Source: Paenibacillus_E sp042676385 (GTDB lineage Bacteria; Bacillota; Bacilli; Paenibacillales; NBRC-103111). From it: a stretch of 64,000 bases of DNA. Where the stretch lies: NCBI RefSeq assembly GCF_042676385.1, contig NZ_JBHTHA010000036.1, positions 1 to 64,000 of the forward strand. Reading direction: 5' to 3'. Positions 9,201 through 17,249 of this stretch are shown here, piece after piece (positions within the stretch are counted from its first letter, which is position 1; the number at the start of each line of letters is the position of its first letter). The position numbers and the translations under genes were made by a program. Under the pieces are notes generated by a model. That model saw nothing but the letters and a program-made list of their open reading frames with translations. It had not been told where the DNA came from and searched no databases.

Positions 9201-9346
9201 ACCGGGCTTTCCAGCGTCAGATTGGCATTGGCCAAAAGTCCATTGATCGCTTGAAGCGTAAACGAGTGCTCGCTAAGATCGAGTTTGCCTGCCTTAATGC
9301 TGTTTTTCAGTTCGGTTACAATGTCTTGAATGGTTGTTGCGCTCAT
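6296..9346 (-). CDS. 1016-residue beta-repeat protein with coiled coil, unknown function
   Basis: I do not recognise a named family. The ATG at 9346 is chosen because AAGGAGG lies eight bases upstream (the frame opens earlier, at 9397). Residues about 30-740 are rich in alternating strand-like segments and contain internal repeats: blocks built around ALPGDFKVAGQIPTISF, ELPNFVISGHLAEGE and LLDGELQGTVSLHDIV, each followed by an amphipathic helix (VEHFL, IEHFCG, VKSFSS). Residues about 790-900 form a long Ala/Gln/Asn-rich coiled coil (AQAKVNDAQAKVNQLNN). There is no signal peptide or membrane segment. It precedes the DUF1906 gene. It could be a cytoplasmic scaffold, a non-classically exported surface or toxin-like protein, or a lipid-binding protein; I cannot decide. 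Confidence 0.85.
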   Translation of the reverse strand: MSATTIQDIVTELKNSIKAGKLDLSEHSFTLQAINGLLANANLTLESPVITADGTEITIQGSFTLFDANQLQGDLWKSLPDAIQHFSGLALQKLVISFIPDNLTITSVGATIGTTAPWIIVENGLSVSKVQLAVTIQQPGDSSKRTFACQIDGDVEVGGVQIGVLAELPNFVISGHLAEGETLSVSAIVEHFLPAAASSIPELSLATLNVKADPRNKSYSIETTSSDTWTLPLGVTNLSIGHIAMELDYDSSHQPPMAGHLSGQAQIADADFQVSLALPGDFKVAGQIPTISFKAIIEHFCGKNAYPSVLPDFAFDHTNIYIEKQADTYNLVFGTHAQNLGVLEAEIQKRSDSWEFAGGVVTDANWRLSNISDIFKPLAGLNFVHSTLIVSSFTDSSYVLPNVELPKGQEGVISGLNYFATLQLDSQGLEAISHLLRIDGLDVHAAIGTDLKSTILEASLEENLQIVSGVVFKGLSLALKPSPILTIDFHADVEVQLHGDTLDFRGDVAVAPGLVDLSFGMQGIWHNPFGIKGLAIGNTFLDMQMSPDFKVGVAGEIDFNETIKVKVACQLMEGEVPDLLDGELQGTVSLHDIVKSFSSLSAIPASLTDVSISDAQVYVVANPLGAKIGPETYPPGMALKGKLHAYGIDAIVKIAVGDSGIDVAGTISPIRIGNYFQLTGVHPEDGAALALQVNKTNPLQFYLSGQLNLLGFSRYAEVNINSKSVDLNIGAKIFNAFQADIKAHAPVKNFTNGDFSVTAALKDDLFKYIESEAGKAFKAASDSAISQISGAQAKVNDAQAKVNQLNNTIADTRKQIASQQSTARNNIASAQSAVNDAKDKVDSLQNQINDMQHKIDSLSRFDPRKAYYGTQLAALYVAKKTADAALSVAQQALSAAQSANKLYPVDSDPRIVALLGSLETATAALKVATQFLDGVKQTVRGALGVSDYIVKYGLGALLAVRSASFTGQLQAVSSGKVSLAMEIVFMNKQQNLSIDFLFQNPIAGVQSLVDRLMKQL

Positions 9347-9483
9347 CGGTTCATTCCTCCTTAAATGTTGGGGCTGTTCTCGTTCTTCATTTCCCACATC
9401 TCAGTTATAGCTGTAGGAAATGTCATGTTGACAGTTACGTTTGTCATTCATCTGTCATATGACAGATAAAGCCAAAAAAAATA

Positions 9484-9507
9484 ACCCCAACCTCTAAAGG
9501 TTGGGGT
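9484..9507 (-). terminator. strong terminator overlapping the response-regulator stop
   Basis: On the minus strand ACCCCAACCT and AGGTTGGGGT form a 10-bp stem followed by TATTTTTTTT. The stem encodes the final DPNL of the NarL-type regulator. It ends the four-gene signalling operon. Confidence 0.9.
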
Positions 9508-10174
9508 CTCTCTGCTCAAGCTCCTGCAGCAGCAACAGCGCTTTGCAACGATCATTGACGCCGAGTTTGCTGTAAATGCTGCTTACATAATTGCGTATCG
9601 TGCCTTCATTCATGTACATCGCTTTGGCCATTTGCTTATTCGTCAGTCCTTGCAGCATCAGCTTAGCAACATCCCTTTCTCTTTCGGATAAAGGGTTCAA
9701 TCCCAATCCCGGGTGAGCTGTTGTTGCTGTAAATGCTGGAGCCGTAGATAGTCGGCTCACATTGGCCGCTAATCGTGCTGCGACCGCTGCCGGCATGATG
9801 AGTTTGCCGCTTGCCGCTTCGCGGATCGAGTGTATCAGCTGTTTGCTTTCCATATCTTTCAGCAAATAGCCATAAGCTCCCTGATTCAAGCCTTCGATGA
9901 TATAACGGTCATTCATAAACGTCGTTAAAAGCAAAACGATCGTATCGGGAAGCACTTCCTTCAACCGTCTTGTGCAGGCAATCCCGTCGAGAACGGGCAT
10001 TTGTATATCAAGAAGAGCCAAATGCGGCTTTTTCTCAAGTGCCATTTCCAGAGCCTGGCTTCCATTCTCGGCAGTGGCTACGACTTCCATATCCGGTTCC
10101 AAATCCAGGATGGTCTGCAAGCCGTCCCTCATCAGCGCCTGATCGTCAGCAATGAGAATCTTTAGTTGGCGCAT
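9494..10174 (-). CDS. NarL/FixJ-family response regulator
   Basis: 226 residues: a receiver domain (4-120) with acidic pocket ADD, phospho-acceptor Asp in LALLDIQMPVLDG (about residue 55), Thr in LLLTTF and Lys in YLLKDM. A LuxR-type helix-turn-helix follows (about 160-220: LSERERDVAKLMLQGLTNKQ, NYVSSIYSKL). The ATG at 10174 overlaps the kinase stop by one base (TGATG) with GGGGAGAG upstream; a TTG one codon earlier is less likely. Being last in the operon, it is the probable output of the receiver-kinase encoded just upstream. Confidence 0.93.
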   Translation of the reverse strand: MRQLKILIADDQALMRDGLQTILDLEPDMEVVATAENGSQALEMALEKKPHLALLDIQMPVLDGIACTRRLKEVLPDTIVLLLTTFMNDRYIIEGLNQGAYGYLLKDMESKQLIHSIREAASGKLIMPAAVAARLAANVSRLSTAPAFTATTAHPGLGLNPLSERERDVAKLMLQGLTNKQMAKAMYMNEGTIRNYVSSIYSKLGVNDRCKALLLLQELEQRDPNL

Positions 10175-11391
10175 CAACTCTCCCCTCTCCCAGTAGGATA
10201 GGTGGTAAGCGGGAAGGAAATCTGGAGCATCATGTCCCCGCTGCCGTCTGCATTCAAGGACATGCTCCCTTGAAGCTGCTCAACTTGCTCCCGGATCGCC
10301 TTCAGCCCAAACCCGAAACGAACATTGTCAGCCACAGTCCCGTTATTACTGAGCTTAAAATTCAGTTCCCCATGTGATACTTGTAACTTGAAGCTAAACC
10401 GGTCGCTTCCTCCATGCCGCATCCCGTTCGTCAATCCCTCCTGCAGCGCGTGCAGGACCAGCTTTTTCTGAAAAAACGTTAGCTCCGGCATCTCTTCCCA
10501 CTCGTAATGAATCTGGATACCTGTGTGGGATATGGTTTCCTCAAGCAGTTGCATGAGCTGTGCGATAAGATCCACGCTTTCCGTCTCGGCAGCCAGGCCA
10601 TGCACAGATCGCCGAATGTCATCCAACCCTTTCCGGACAAGCATTTGCGACATCTCCAGCTTATCCATCGCCTTACTCGCATCAATGCCGAGTAACCGTT
10701 TGCCGGCTTCCAACTGCACGATAGCTGTTGTCAACGTATGGCCGACGGCGTTGTGGATGTTGCGTGTGATGCGGCTGCGTTCTTCCAACACCGAAATCTC
10801 CGCCAAAGCCTCATACGTCAACCGCATTGAATCTTGGAGCTGCGTGCCACGCTGTTCAAGCTCTTTCGTCCGTTCAAGCACTTTTGTTTCCAATCTTTCG
10901 TTGGCATCCGCCAAAGAGCGCAATATCTGATAAGTACGAATCGAAGTATGAACGGAGGTAAAGAGCTTTTGACGGGTAAGTTCCGTCTTTTCCTTATAGT
11001 CGTTAATATCAAAGTCGCGGATGACGGAGCTTTCCGGCGCCTGCCCGGGTTGACCGGTACGCAAAATAATTCTCAACAGCGAGTTGTTAAGCGCCTCACG
11101 AACATAGCGAACGACTTGCAGACCGGCATCCTCCGTTTCCATGACCACATCCAGCAAGACCACAGCCGTATCCGGGTGCTCCTTCAGCAGGCGCTTTGCT
11201 TCCGCTCCGGAGTAAGCATGGAGGAAGGAAAGCCGGTGACCTTCAAATTTTTGACCTTGCAGGACGATCTTCGTGATGCGGTGGATATCTCGATCATCGT
11301 CCACGATCATGAATTTCCAGCCCGTTGATGCGTCTGCATGGAGGGATTGTTCCTCATTTTCGTCTTCGACAAGATCTAATAAATCATTCAT
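10174..11391 (-). CDS. receiver-domain histidine kinase (REC-HisKA_3-HATPase)
   Basis: 405 residues with no membrane segment. An N-terminal receiver domain (about 25-150: MIVDDDRDI, phospho-Asp in VVLLDVVMETEDAG) is followed by a coiled coil (155-195), a HisKA_3 dimerisation domain (about 200-265, RNIHNAVGHTL) and a HATPase (300-395, HALQEGLTNGMRHG and FGFGLKAI). The residue after the phospho-accepting His is Asn, where this kinase class usually has Asp or Glu. The gene overlaps both neighbours (ATGA with the hybrid kinase). The receiver probably takes a signal from the hybrid kinase and controls phosphorylation of the NarL regulator. Confidence 0.9.
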   Translation of the reverse strand: MNDLLDLVEDENEEQSLHADASTGWKFMIVDDDRDIHRITKIVLQGQKFEGHRLSFLHAYSGAEAKRLLKEHPDTAVVLLDVVMETEDAGLQVVRYVREALNNSLLRIILRTGQPGQAPESSVIRDFDINDYKEKTELTRQKLFTSVHTSIRTYQILRSLADANERLETKVLERTKELEQRGTQLQDSMRLTYEALAEISVLEERSRITRNIHNAVGHTLTTAIVQLEAGKRLLGIDASKAMDKLEMSQMLVRKGLDDIRRSVHGLAAETESVDLIAQLMQLLEETISHTGIQIHYEWEEMPELTFFQKKLVLHALQEGLTNGMRHGGSDRFSFKLQVSHGELNFKLSNNGTVADNVRFGFGLKAIREQVEQLQGSMSLNADGSGDMMLQISFPLTTYPTGRGES

Positions 11392-14300
11392 GCAAGCTTC
11401 CTCCCAACCCCTGCAATTAGTGGAAGACGAATCGTAAATACCGTGCCCTCATTCAATTCGCTTTCACAACGAATGGAGCCTTGCCATAATTGCGTCACGA
11501 TATTGTAAACAATGCTTAAGCCCAGTCCCGTGCCGCCTTGCCCCCTCTTCGTCGTCACAAACGGGTCAAATATGCGGGAAATCAGGCTGGAATCGATGCC
11601 TCTGCCATCATCCCGATAAACGAACTCCAACATTTCCCCATCCGCTTGTGCCTGGATCGTAATCGTTCCATGCTCAACACCTTCGAATCCATGCAAGAGC
11701 GAATTCAAGATCAAGTTCGTCATCAATTGGTAGAACGCTCCAGGATAACCAAACAGTTCAAGCGATTCGTCAACTTCAACAAAAAAGCGGTGATTGCTAT
11801 TTTTCCATTTGGGTCGCAAACTTTGGAAAATGTCCATCAGGTACGACTTTACTTGAAAAACCCGCTCTTCCTCAGCGGTCTGATCGACGGCAACCTGTTT
11901 GAAGCTGGAGATCAGCTTCTCGGTTCTTTGCAGATTGGAAAGCAATAAAGACGATGTTTCCTCCAACTCGCTGATAAAGCTGGTCAGTTCCTTTCGGCTC
12001 AAAATCCCTTGGGCATACTTTTTGGCCATTTCGCCCGAAAGCGATACCAGATGTGAGGATGCCGTCACTCCAATCCCGATAGGACTATTAATTTCGTGGG
12101 CAATCCCAGCTACAAGTCCGCCAAGGGAAGCTAATTTCTCTGCTTGTATCAAGCGTATTTTAGCCTGATGCAAAGATTCCAGCGTATCTTCCAGCTGCAC
12201 CGTTCGTTGCGTCACCCGATCCTCCAATGCCTGATTCCACTTCGAAATCTGTAAATGAAGCCGAACGCGGGCAAGAAGCTCCGATTTCATGACCGGCTTC
12301 GTTAAATAATCGTTCGCACCGGAATCAAAGCCTTCCATCAAATCTCTGCCGAGCGACTTGGCGGTTAACAAAATGATCGGCAACTCGCTTGCCGAGTATG
12401 ATTTCCTAATCATGGAACATAATTCGAAGCCGGACATTTTAGGCATCATGACGTCTAGTATGAGCAGATCCGGCTTGAAGCCGCTTTCGATCAGGTGCAG
12501 AGCCTGCTTCGAATCGGCAGCCTCCGTCACCTTATAACGATCGAAATGCAGATGATCGCGGAGCACTTGGAGATTGACCTGCTCGTCATCGACAATCAAG
12601 ATATGATGACTTCCGGCATCGCCGATACCTTCGAACTCCTCAACCAAAATTTCCTGAGGACGTACTACCAATTCCGTTGTCTCATTGTGGAGAACATCTT
12701 GATTACGTAGCAATGACGACGGCAACAATTCAGATTTAAGCGCTTGACCTCGAACGGTGGGAAGTTCAAACGTAAAGGTCGTTCCGCTTCCCGCAGCATT
12801 TTGTACTTGAAGTTTGCCTTCGTGCAGTTCTACCAGCTTTCTGGTAATCGCCAATCCCAGTCCGGTACCTGGCGTCAATGAATCACCAACCTGCTCATAC
12901 GCTTGGAAGATCCGCTCGTGCTGCTCCTCAGGTATGCCTTCTCCCGTATCCCTTACTGAGATAGCAATCCTTTCTTCGGAAGCCCTGCCTACCGATACTG
13001 CAATTGTGCCCGCCTCGGTATGCTTCATGGCATTGCCAAGCAAATTGTGAAAAATCTGCTGCAGCCGATTCTCGTCAGCAAATACCGTCAACCCCTTCGG
13101 CACGCCATTCACAAGTTCGATTGGCTTTCCTTGAAGAAGAGGATTGATCAGTTGCATCACTTGATGAACTACATCGTGCAAATCCACTTCTGTGATATGA
13201 AGCCTCAGTTCTTTATGTTTTAAGCGGGAATAATCAAGTACATCGGCAACGAGATTGCCCAGACGCCTTCCGCTTCCCACGATGAGCTCCAAATGCCCTA
13301 GCGCCTTATCCGGCAAGCGTCCGGCTATCCCATCGAGCAATGACTCAGCCAGCCCGATCATGCCATGGAGCGGCGTTCGAAGCTCATGTGAAGTTTGAGC
13401 AAGAAATTCATCCTTCATCTTGTCCATGGACAAGAGCTTCTCCGATAATTGTTCAACGTCCCGGAACGCTCTTGAGAACTTTCGTGCCAAAATGATGGAC
13501 TGTGCAAAAATAAAAATCAATAGGCCATACGGCGCTAAAGAACCGGTTCCGCTGATCTCGCTCATATAGAGAAAATCATGAACAATCGTTATGGATAGCC
13601 CGGTAAAGCCGGCGAAAAAAATCAGCGTATCTTCCCTTTTGATCCGAATCGCCATCCAAAGCACATAAAGGCAGTAGCCGATTAATCCGATCGTATATAA
13701 CTCCATAGGAATTAGAATCTTGTCATAAATCCGCTGCGGCGTAGCCAGGCAAAATACAGTTGAAAGCGCACTGATCCATTGTGTCAGTCTCAAGACCCGT
13801 CGCGAGAAAAATTCGGGGTACAGTGAGTATACCAGCGTCATTACGAGGCTCAGACCGAAATAGAAAACAGCATAAGGAACTTTGCTGAATAGCTCCCAAT
13901 TCAAATCAGGGAACCAGTTATAAATGTAGCGGTCATTGACAAACAAGATCCGGATGGACACGAGCAGGCAGAATACGCCGAAGTAAAGCGCTGATTGATA
14001 ACCGCGACGAAGCATATACAACATGAGATGGTAAATCGCCATGAGCGAGCAGGCTCCGAAAGATAAATAAGCACCCTCCACATCCCGTTGATACCGTTCC
14101 ATCACTTGTTTAGCCGACCCCAGAATCAGGCTGCCTTGAAGCCCGCTCTTGGTGTATGAATAATTGGATAACTGAATGATAATCTCCAAACGGTCCCCTC
14201 TCACATGAAAAGGAGCTACCTGCACGATTTGCTTCGGTACAGCAGACGCGGCAGTAGTGCCTACTTTTCCTGCGGCGGCGATCTCATTCCCGTTGACCCA

Positions 14301-14699
14301 TATCCGGTAAGCGCTGAATATATTGTTCGTCTTGATCGCGAGCATCTCATCCATGTGCGGGATACGCGCTGTTAAACGGATTGTGGCGAAGCCGTCAGCA
14401 GGTAAGGAGGAGGCGACAGCTCCGCGGTTCCAATACCCTGGCGAGCGAAAATATCCCGATATATCGGGAAGGTTCGTTTGCTGAAAATCGCGCGGAGTCA
14501 AAAGACGGGACCAGTAAAATTCCCACTCCCCGTCCAGCGATACTAAGGAGTCGGCGTGAACGTCCCATTCGGACAAATCCAACTGTCCTTTGGCACTAAG
14601 TAGATCCGGGCTTTTCGCCCCAAGAACGGTATTGTTGCCGGCGAACAACACCACAATCAGCAGGCACACACCTACGGCAAACCGGACGACTGTCTTCAT
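11388..14699 (-). CDS. 7TM-DISM hybrid sensor kinase with two kinase cores
   Basis: About 1103 residues from the ATG at 14699; the frame is open to 14777 but that part overlaps the upstream gene. In order: a signal-like helix (5-22), an extracellular 7TMR-DISM sensory domain (about 40-190, starting LSEWDVHADSLVSLDGEWEF), seven membrane helices (205-405), a first HisKA (His about 438, TSHELRTPLHGM), its HATPase (to about 660), a receiver (about 690-810, DLLILDVMMPKMSG), then a second HisKA (about 860, GGLVAGIAHEINSP) and a second HATPase (about 960-1095, RDDGRGID and GGTGLGLSI). Two complete kinase cores around one receiver is an elaborate design. It overlaps the receiver-kinase by four bases. 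The ligand may be a carbohydrate, as for other DISM domains. Confidence 0.9.
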   Translation of the reverse strand: MKTVVRFAVGVCLLIVVLFAGNNTVLGAKSPDLLSAKGQLDLSEWDVHADSLVSLDGEWEFYWSRLLTPRDFQQTNLPDISGYFRSPGYWNRGAVASSLPADGFATIRLTARIPHMDEMLAIKTNNIFSAYRIWVNGNEIAAAGKVGTTAASAVPKQIVQVAPFHVRGDRLEIIIQLSNYSYTKSGLQGSLILGSAKQVMERYQRDVEGAYLSFGACSLMAIYHLMLYMLRRGYQSALYFGVFCLLVSIRILFVNDRYIYNWFPDLNWELFSKVPYAVFYFGLSLVMTLVYSLYPEFFSRRVLRLTQWISALSTVFCLATPQRIYDKILIPMELYTIGLIGYCLYVLWMAIRIKREDTLIFFAGFTGLSITIVHDFLYMSEISGTGSLAPYGLLIFIFAQSIILARKFSRAFRDVEQLSEKLLSMDKMKDEFLAQTSHELRTPLHGMIGLAESLLDGIAGRLPDKALGHLELIVGSGRRLGNLVADVLDYSRLKHKELRLHITEVDLHDVVHQVMQLINPLLQGKPIELVNGVPKGLTVFADENRLQQIFHNLLGNAMKHTEAGTIAVSVGRASEERIAISVRDTGEGIPEEQHERIFQAYEQVGDSLTPGTGLGLAITRKLVELHEGKLQVQNAAGSGTTFTFELPTVRGQALKSELLPSSLLRNQDVLHNETTELVVRPQEILVEEFEGIGDAGSHHILIVDDEQVNLQVLRDHLHFDRYKVTEAADSKQALHLIESGFKPDLLILDVMMPKMSGFELCSMIRKSYSASELPIILLTAKSLGRDLMEGFDSGANDYLTKPVMKSELLARVRLHLQISKWNQALEDRVTQRTVQLEDTLESLHQAKIRLIQAEKLASLGGLVAGIAHEINSPIGIGVTASSHLVSLSGEMAKKYAQGILSRKELTSFISELEETSSLLLSNLQRTEKLISSFKQVAVDQTAEEERVFQVKSYLMDIFQSLRPKWKNSNHRFFVEVDESLELFGYPGAFYQLMTNLILNSLLHGFEGVEHGTITIQAQADGEMLEFVYRDDGRGIDSSLISRIFDPFVTTKRGQGGTGLGLSIVYNIVTQLWQGSIRCESELNEGTVFTIRLPLIAGVGRKLA

Positions 14700-14719
14700 G
14701 ATGGTACTATAAGGCAAAC

Positions 14720-15358
14720 CTAAGCGGTGGCCGCATCCGCATCTGAAAGCTGATAGAGCACATTGCCGAGCCGGCACCCTTCAGCAAGCGGCAGGGACCG
14801 GCCATCTGCAAAGTCTTTCGGTTCAAAGCTGTTAGAGGCTCGCGAGCGATCCAACAGCCCAAGACGCATATACGTCTCAGCTACAAGCTCGCTGCAAAAG
14901 AAATTAGTATAGCCAGCCTGGATATTCAGCTTGCCTTCCAAAAGCTCCAATGCCATGCGAGTCATGGATGGAAAACTGGCACCATGAACCTCCTCAATGA
15001 ATTGTTGCAGCTCTCGGTTCATTTCGTCCGTTCTTGGCGCCTCCAGCAGACGAAATGCAAATAGCGCATCATATTGCTCATTCACGTCAGTGATGAGCCG
15101 ATCACGCAAAGATACGAGCATAGGACCGGTCTTGATCGTATGGAGTTCTACATCCTTCAACGTCTCCGTGGTCGTCGATTCCCACAATAGCAGCTCATCA
15201 TAATCCGGAAGCCGTACGACCATTCCCATATGGGACCAAATCGAACCTTCGACCACCTCAACTTGAAGCGCCTCCTGAAAAAGCCCGTGACAAAACAGCA
15301 AATCTCCCGTCTGCAATTGCTGAGCCATATCCTTGTAATTCACACGTTGAACATTCAT
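14720..15358 (-). CDS. YiiX/YebB-like permuted papain-fold (NlpC/P60 superfamily) protein
   Basis: 212 residues from the ATG at 15358, which has AAAGGGGAT upstream (the frame is open to 15400). GDLLFCHG, WSHMGMVV (catalytic His), LLLWEST and FFCSELVAETYMRLGLL (catalytic Cys) are the signature blocks of the circularly permuted YiiX-type NlpC/P60 family, whose members are amidases or acyl-transferring enzymes acting on peptides or lipids. No signal peptide is seen. It is the first gene of the operon that continues with the hybrid kinase 20 bases downstream. An inverted repeat lies over its promoter. Confidence 0.82.
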   Translation of the reverse strand: MNVQRVNYKDMAQQLQTGDLLFCHGLFQEALQVEVVEGSIWSHMGMVVRLPDYDELLLWESTTTETLKDVELHTIKTGPMLVSLRDRLITDVNEQYDALFAFRLLEAPRTDEMNRELQQFIEEVHGASFPSMTRMALELLEGKLNIQAGYTNFFCSELVAETYMRLGLLDRSRASNSFEPKDFADGRSLPLAEGCRLGNVLYQLSDADAATA

Positions 15359-15391
15359 GAAGATATCCCCTTTCATTGGTAATATGCATAC

Positions 15392-15410
15392 TTGATACAT
15401 ATTGTATCAA
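15392..15410. promoter_or_regulatory. inverted repeat upstream of the signalling operon
   Basis: TTGATACA, three bases, TGTATCAA: a perfect 8-bp dyad 34 bases before the YiiX start. The minus-strand TTGATA within it, 18 bases from CATATT, could be the -35 box, so a protein bound here would control the phosphorelay operon. The compact dyad suits a MarR- or GntR-type dimer. Confidence 0.5.
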
Positions 15411-15431
15411 AACTAATGCAAAAAAAGGAGA

Positions 15432-15454
15432 GCCTCAGCTGAAAAAAGCGAGGC
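15432..15454 (-). terminator. terminator of the NodB-YkoP deacetylase gene
   Basis: GCCTCGC and GCTGAGGC pair with a one-base bulge around a T-rich loop; CTCTCCTTTTTTT follows on the minus strand, just past the stop at 15461. Confidence 0.7.
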
Positions 15455-15460
15455 CCTTCA

Positions 15461-16747
15461 TCAACTCGAATTAACCGGATATCTTCTCTTCAGTTCTTGA
15501 GCAGAGATCGCTACGATCCGTGGCGTTAGCAGTCCTCTTTTTAACTCCAGACGATCTCTGCCGTTCGGATGAATGATGAACAGCAACAACCTTAAATAAA
15601 TTTGGCTAAGCACGTTAAACAGGCCCTTCGGAAGCTCTTCCACAGTAAAACCCAGCTGTTTGGATCCGCGATGGATCATGGTGATCCCGTAAATCCCTCT
15701 GACATTCTGATGGAAATGAACATATTGCGTCATCGCCGGCATAAATCGCTGAACATCGCGAATCATACTCACAGCGAGATGAACCATCGAGCTCGATTCC
15801 GAAATCAGTTGGAACAACTTCTCATTATTGAAGTGCAGCTCCACAACCAGATCTCCGGGACGAATCACTTCACCATTGGCCAATTCGATCGTTTTTCCTT
15901 TATATTTGCGGACTCGGCTATAAAAGATTGGATGATTCACATCAATGGGATGAATATTGAATAGCCAATGAAAGATTTGCTCCCATTTTAACCATAAGTA
16001 AATAAGCATTCTCTTCAGCGGTTTCAAGGTCTTCTGCCGCGCATATAAGTCTGCCTGATAGCTGGCATCTAGGCGCACCATCATAAATCCCCGCCGTGCG
16101 CACTCCTCCAGAAATTCCCCAAGTGCGTCCAGCATATAGCCCGGTGCACGCGGATCCGCTCCAAAAGTCTGACCGCTATCGTGAAGCACAATAACATCAT
16201 TGCTTTTAACTCTGGCATGCAGTTTGGCCAGGAGAGCTTCCTTACCTCCCTTGCTCCTCCAATCCCCAACCATCAAGGACCAAAAAACAAAATGAAATCG
16301 TTTCATCAGCAAAAAGTCAAACAGATTGATAATTCCCCATGGCGGCCGGTAATATACCGGCTTGACGCCGATTATGTTTTCGATGATCCTTAGAGAATCG
16401 TTCAGCTGCCTACGGACCTTCCACGGCGTCATGAACGCATTGGCCTGATGAACGTAGTTATGAACGCCAATTAGATGTCCTTCTTGGTGCATCCGTACGA
16501 TCAAGTCGGGATACATCTCCGCCTTGGATCCCAGTACGAAAAAGGTTGCTTTCACCTGATATTTCCCAAGAAGATCGAGCAGTTTTGGCGTATAATCCGG
16601 ATCGGGACCGTCATCGAAGGTCAGTGCAATGCCCGGGGCCAACGTCCCTTTTTTATACACACCAATGCCGAACAGCCGAACTAGGACGGTCGGTATTAGG
16701 GTATATATCAGCAAAAGTATCGCAATCAACCAAAACCATACACTCAT
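15461..16747 (-). CDS. membrane-anchored polysaccharide deacetylase with C-terminal YkoP-like domain
   Basis: 428 residues. An N-terminal helix (3-24) anchors the protein. A NodB/CE4 domain (about 35-230) shows TFDDGPDPDYT (metal and catalytic Asp), the HNYVH zinc pair, and the YYRPPWG arginine/tryptophan block. The remaining 200 residues (from about 240; HPIFYSRVRKYKG, RPGDLVVELHFNN) match what I recall as the YkoP-like domain of Bacillus envelope proteins. It probably deacetylates a cell-surface glycan such as peptidoglycan or a spore or teichoic-type polymer. It is alone on its transcript, divergent from the yneQ-like gene. Confidence 0.88.
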   Translation of the reverse strand: MSVWFWLIAILLLIYTLIPTVLVRLFGIGVYKKGTLAPGIALTFDDGPDPDYTPKLLDLLGKYQVKATFFVLGSKAEMYPDLIVRMHQEGHLIGVHNYVHQANAFMTPWKVRRQLNDSLRIIENIIGVKPVYYRPPWGIINLFDFLLMKRFHFVFWSLMVGDWRSKGGKEALLAKLHARVKSNDVIVLHDSGQTFGADPRAPGYMLDALGEFLEECARRGFMMVRLDASYQADLYARQKTLKPLKRMLIYLWLKWEQIFHWLFNIHPIDVNHPIFYSRVRKYKGKTIELANGEVIRPGDLVVELHFNNEKLFQLISESSSMVHLAVSMIRDVQRFMPAMTQYVHFHQNVRGIYGITMIHRGSKQLGFTVEELPKGLFNVLSQIYLRLLLFIIHPNGRDRLELKRGLLTPRIVAISAQELKRRYPVNSS

Positions 16748-16949
16748 GCTCGATCACACTCTTTCTGCAAAGAATGGTCCTGCTCGTACTTTTATGAATA
16801 TGGAACTTATCGATTTATATGATAAGAATTGGCGGCAACTCCTTTTTTAGAAAAGATACGAAAGAACGCAGCTTCCCCGGGCAGGGAGATCATACATCGT
16901 TTCGTGTTATAATAAGTAGGACATCATTAGTAAAGGAGAATCCCTCACA

Positions 16950-17249
16950 ATGGCCTTCGGTATTCGGAGAGAAGAACTTATCTCATGGAAAGCGGCCGTA
17001 AGTCGCGGCGAGCTTGCTTTTCTGACCCATTATTGGCTGGATGAACGGTTTCCAGGTATCCGTACCGTGACGAAAGCGGGATGCTCGGATCTAGAGAGAT
17101 TAGCGAAGTGGTGCGTTAATCATGGTCTGAATCCACAATACATTCATCATCGCCCGCCTTATCCCCACTATGACATTATAGGTCCAAAGCAAAAGGAAAT
17201 TTTAATCAAAGAAGGTCAATGGGATCAGATTAATCGATTTCATCTTTGA
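16950..17249 (+). CDS. small conserved protein, YneQ-like
   Basis: 99 residues, soluble. MAFGIRREELISWK, FLTHYWLDERFPG and VTKAGCSDL recall the uncharacterised Bacillus YneQ family; function unknown. AAAGGAG lies nine bases before the ATG, and a TTATAAT -10 box sits near 16908. Its 3' end overlaps the convergent HAD gene by 20 bases, with no terminator seen in the overlap. Confidence 0.82.
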   Translation: MAFGIRREELISWKAAVSRGELAFLTHYWLDERFPGIRTVTKAGCSDLERLAKWCVNHGLNPQYIHHRPPYPHYDIIGPKQKEILIKEGQWDQINRFHL

